NCBI GenBank assembly: GCA_902477765.1
Contig: CABSIM010000068.1
Span: 1 to 7,042, forward strand
From: an uncultured Clostridiaceae bacterium
GTDB lineage: Bacteria > Bacillota > Clostridia > Lachnospirales > Lachnospiraceae
Direction of reading: 5' to 3'
Length of the DNA stretch: 7,042 bases
Position 1 is the first letter of the stretch. Each line of letters starts with the position of its first letter. Made by a program: the position numbers and the translations under genes. The notes under the pieces were generated by a model, which was not told where the DNA came from, did not search any database, and was given only the letters and a program-made list of their open reading frames with translations. Shown here piece after piece: positions 5,614 to 7,042 of the stretch.

Positions 5614-7042
5614 TCCTGACTGTCCTGACAGTTTCATTTCCTTTTCTGTCTCTGGCATAAAATGTATAGGTTCCTGCATGATCCACGCGGAACGTGGCAA
5701 GATCGGAAGTGTTTACTGTAAAGGCCTTTCCGACAGCGCCTGACTGAAATTCTTCGCTGGAAAGATTTCCTTCCTGATAGACCAGCGTTTCCAGATCTCC
5801 GTCCACATCCACCACCCGCACGATCAGATAGCCGCTGTCCATTTTTGTCGTGAATTTTGTTTCTATATAAGGGGCCGATCCGTTCTCCGGAGCATATCCC
5901 GCATTGGAAAAGCTCTGTCCGGACAGACCGGAAAGATCAAATGCCAGTGCTGCGCCTGCATCCAGCATTCCGCCTGTGGAGACAAGTCCCTGAAGGCTGT
6001 CCAGAGGACGTGCTGAAGACAGGAGGATTTCCTTTACATCAGAAACACTGATTCCGTCAAAACAGGAATAGATCAGTGCAGCAGTTCCCGTAACCATGGG
6101 AGCAGCCATGGAAGTTCCCGTCATATAGCCGTAACTGCTGCCCGGCGTGGTGCTCAGAATATACGTTCCCGGCGCCGCAATATCCACCGTGGTGCTTCCG
6201 AAATTGGAACTGGAATTGAGATATCCGCTGAAGTTGAGATTTGCCACGGAAATAATATTATCCAGGTCAAATGCCGCCGGATAGAACGGGGTTTCATCCG
6301 TATTGACTCCCATTCCGGAAGTCTCATCGCCATTGCCGGCAGCCACCACAAACAGCATCTTTGAACTGGCCATGGCCTGATACAGCGCATGGTCCTCCAC
6401 GGTTGTGGTCAGACTCAGATTGCAGATCACTGCCCCGTTGGTTTCCGCATACCGTATGGCCCGGATCAGCGATGCGGTACTGCCGCCTCCCTGGTCTCCG
6501 CCCAGAATCTTCACCGGCATGATTTTCACCCTTCCCTGCGGCACAATGCCGGCAATTCCGGTCCCGTTGTTTCCGGATGCGACGATGGTACCGGCCCCGT
6601 GGGTTCCATGGCTGTCATCACTGCCTGTAAACACCTGGTTATTATTATCATAAAAATTCCATCCGTTCACATCATCCACGTATCCGTTTCCGTCGTCATC
6701 CGCACCGTTTCCCGGAATCTCTCCGGAATTGGACCAGATGGCATCTCTCAGATCGGGATGGCTGTAATCGATTCCGGTATCCAGCATGGCCACAACCACA
6801 TCACGGCTCCCGGTCCCGTATCTGGCCCACGCATCAGAAATATTGATATCGATTCCGGCATCAGCCTTCTGTCTTTCCACTTCCACCATAAACCCGATCA
6901 GCTGCGGATCCTGCCATCCCGGTCCTCCGGATTCATCGTTCTTCCACTCGCCCGGTGCTGCAGGCGCTCCAAACGGATCATCGTATACCGGGTATATATT
7001 TTTCTCTTCCTCAATATAAAAACTGCCGTCATTATAAAGAGC
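5582..7042 (-). CDS. Subtilisin-like serine protease (S8), 5' end outside window
   Basis: A partial gene: 486 codons are visible and the frame stays open to the window edge. An ATG at 6889 has no SD and lies inside the ORF, so it is not the start. Numbering from the first visible residue, the catalytic triad is D88 (VAMLDTGID), H145 (DSHGTHGAG) and S311 (GTSMAAP), with oxyanion N237 (VAAGNG). An Asp/Asn-rich loop, DDDGNGYVDD (115-124), looks like a calcium site. The triad is complete, so the enzyme should be active. The catalytic domain ends near 345; the remaining 140 residues include a predicted Ig-like beta domain about 380-475. Any signal peptide and most of the propeptide lie outside, so secretion is inferred from the family. 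The gene converges on the kinase gene and overlaps its last 32 bp. Dependence on the ABC or two-component genes is not shown. Confidence 0.93.
   Translation of the reverse strand, partial: ALYNDGSFYIEEEKNIYPVYDDPFGAPAAPGEWKNDESGGPGWQDPQLIGFMVEVERQKADAGIDINISDAWARYGTGSRDVVVAMLDTGIDYSHPDLRDAIWSNSGEIPGNGADDDGNGYVDDVNGWNFYDNNNQVFTGSDDSHGTHGAGTIVASGNNGTGIAGIVPQGRVKIMPVKILGGDQGGGSTASLIRAIRYAETNGAVICNLSLTTTVEDHALYQAMASSKMLFVVAAGNGDETSGMGVNTDETPFYPAAFDLDNIISVANLNFSGYLNSSSNFGSTTVDIAAPGTYILSTTPGSSYGYMTGTSMAAPMVTGTAALIYSCFDGISVSDVKEILLSSARPLDSLQGLVSTGGMLDAGAALAFDLSGLSGQSFSNAGYAPENGSAPYIETKFTTKMDSGYLIVRVVDVDGDLETLVYQEGNLSSEEFQSGAVGKAFTVNTSDLATFRVDHAGTYTFYARDRKGNETVRTVRITEESEGPGA

Noticed and set aside
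5617..5645. ACTGT-CCTG-ACAGT stem followed by T-rich DNA as a terminator for the kinase gene
   Set aside because: The stem is only 5 bp, the T-tract is interrupted, and it lies inside the protease coding region where codons explain the sequence.
6785..7019. Plus-strand ORF at the right edge
   Set aside because: It is antisense to the protease N-terminal region, whose triad and frame are clear; the product is low-complexity Ser/Pro.

Overview
The window looks like chromosomal DNA from a low-to-mid-G+C Gram-positive anaerobe of the Clostridia, most likely Lachnospiraceae or a close relative. This is inferred from strong AGGAGG-type ribosome binding sites, roughly half G+C by eye, tight gene packing, and the style of the proteins: a NEW3-domain surface protein with an ABC-2 transporter, an OmpR-type two-component pair without an obvious HAMP domain, and a subtilisin-like protease with a DDDGNGYVDD loop. 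No tRNA, rRNA, CRISPR array or insertion sequence was seen.

Layout. Positions 1-209 form a regulatory intergenic region. On the minus strand it holds an 11-codon ORF with a good ribosome binding site, followed by two hairpins, the second with a U-tract like an intrinsic terminator. On the plus strand it holds a TATAAT box with 11-bp-spaced direct repeats just upstream. Positions 210-3408 are a three-gene operon: a membrane-anchored protein with three NEW3-like repeats (210-1409), an ABC ATPase (1446-2453) and an ABC-2 permease (2398-3408) that overlaps the ATPase gene by 56 bp. Positions 3409-3643 are a highly structured spacer with three consecutive hairpins, the last a very long terminator. 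Positions 3644-5613 are an OmpR-family response regulator and its sensor kinase, overlapping by ATGA. Converging on them, and sharing their last 32 bp, is a subtilase (5582-7042, minus) whose 5' end lies outside the window.

How the parts may fit together (inference). The NEW3 protein, ATPase and permease probably form one envelope export or efflux complex, the NEW3 protein acting as the extracytoplasmic, C-terminally anchored partner. The adjacent two-component system is the obvious candidate regulator: the first promoter has a good -10, no recognisable -35, and direct repeats with the period expected for OmpR/PhoB-type regulators. The substrate and signal cannot be read from the sequence. 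The protease may be independent, or may act on the same surface. NEW3-ABC modules recur in genome annotations, but I know of no established function; this is the best candidate here for a poorly described system.
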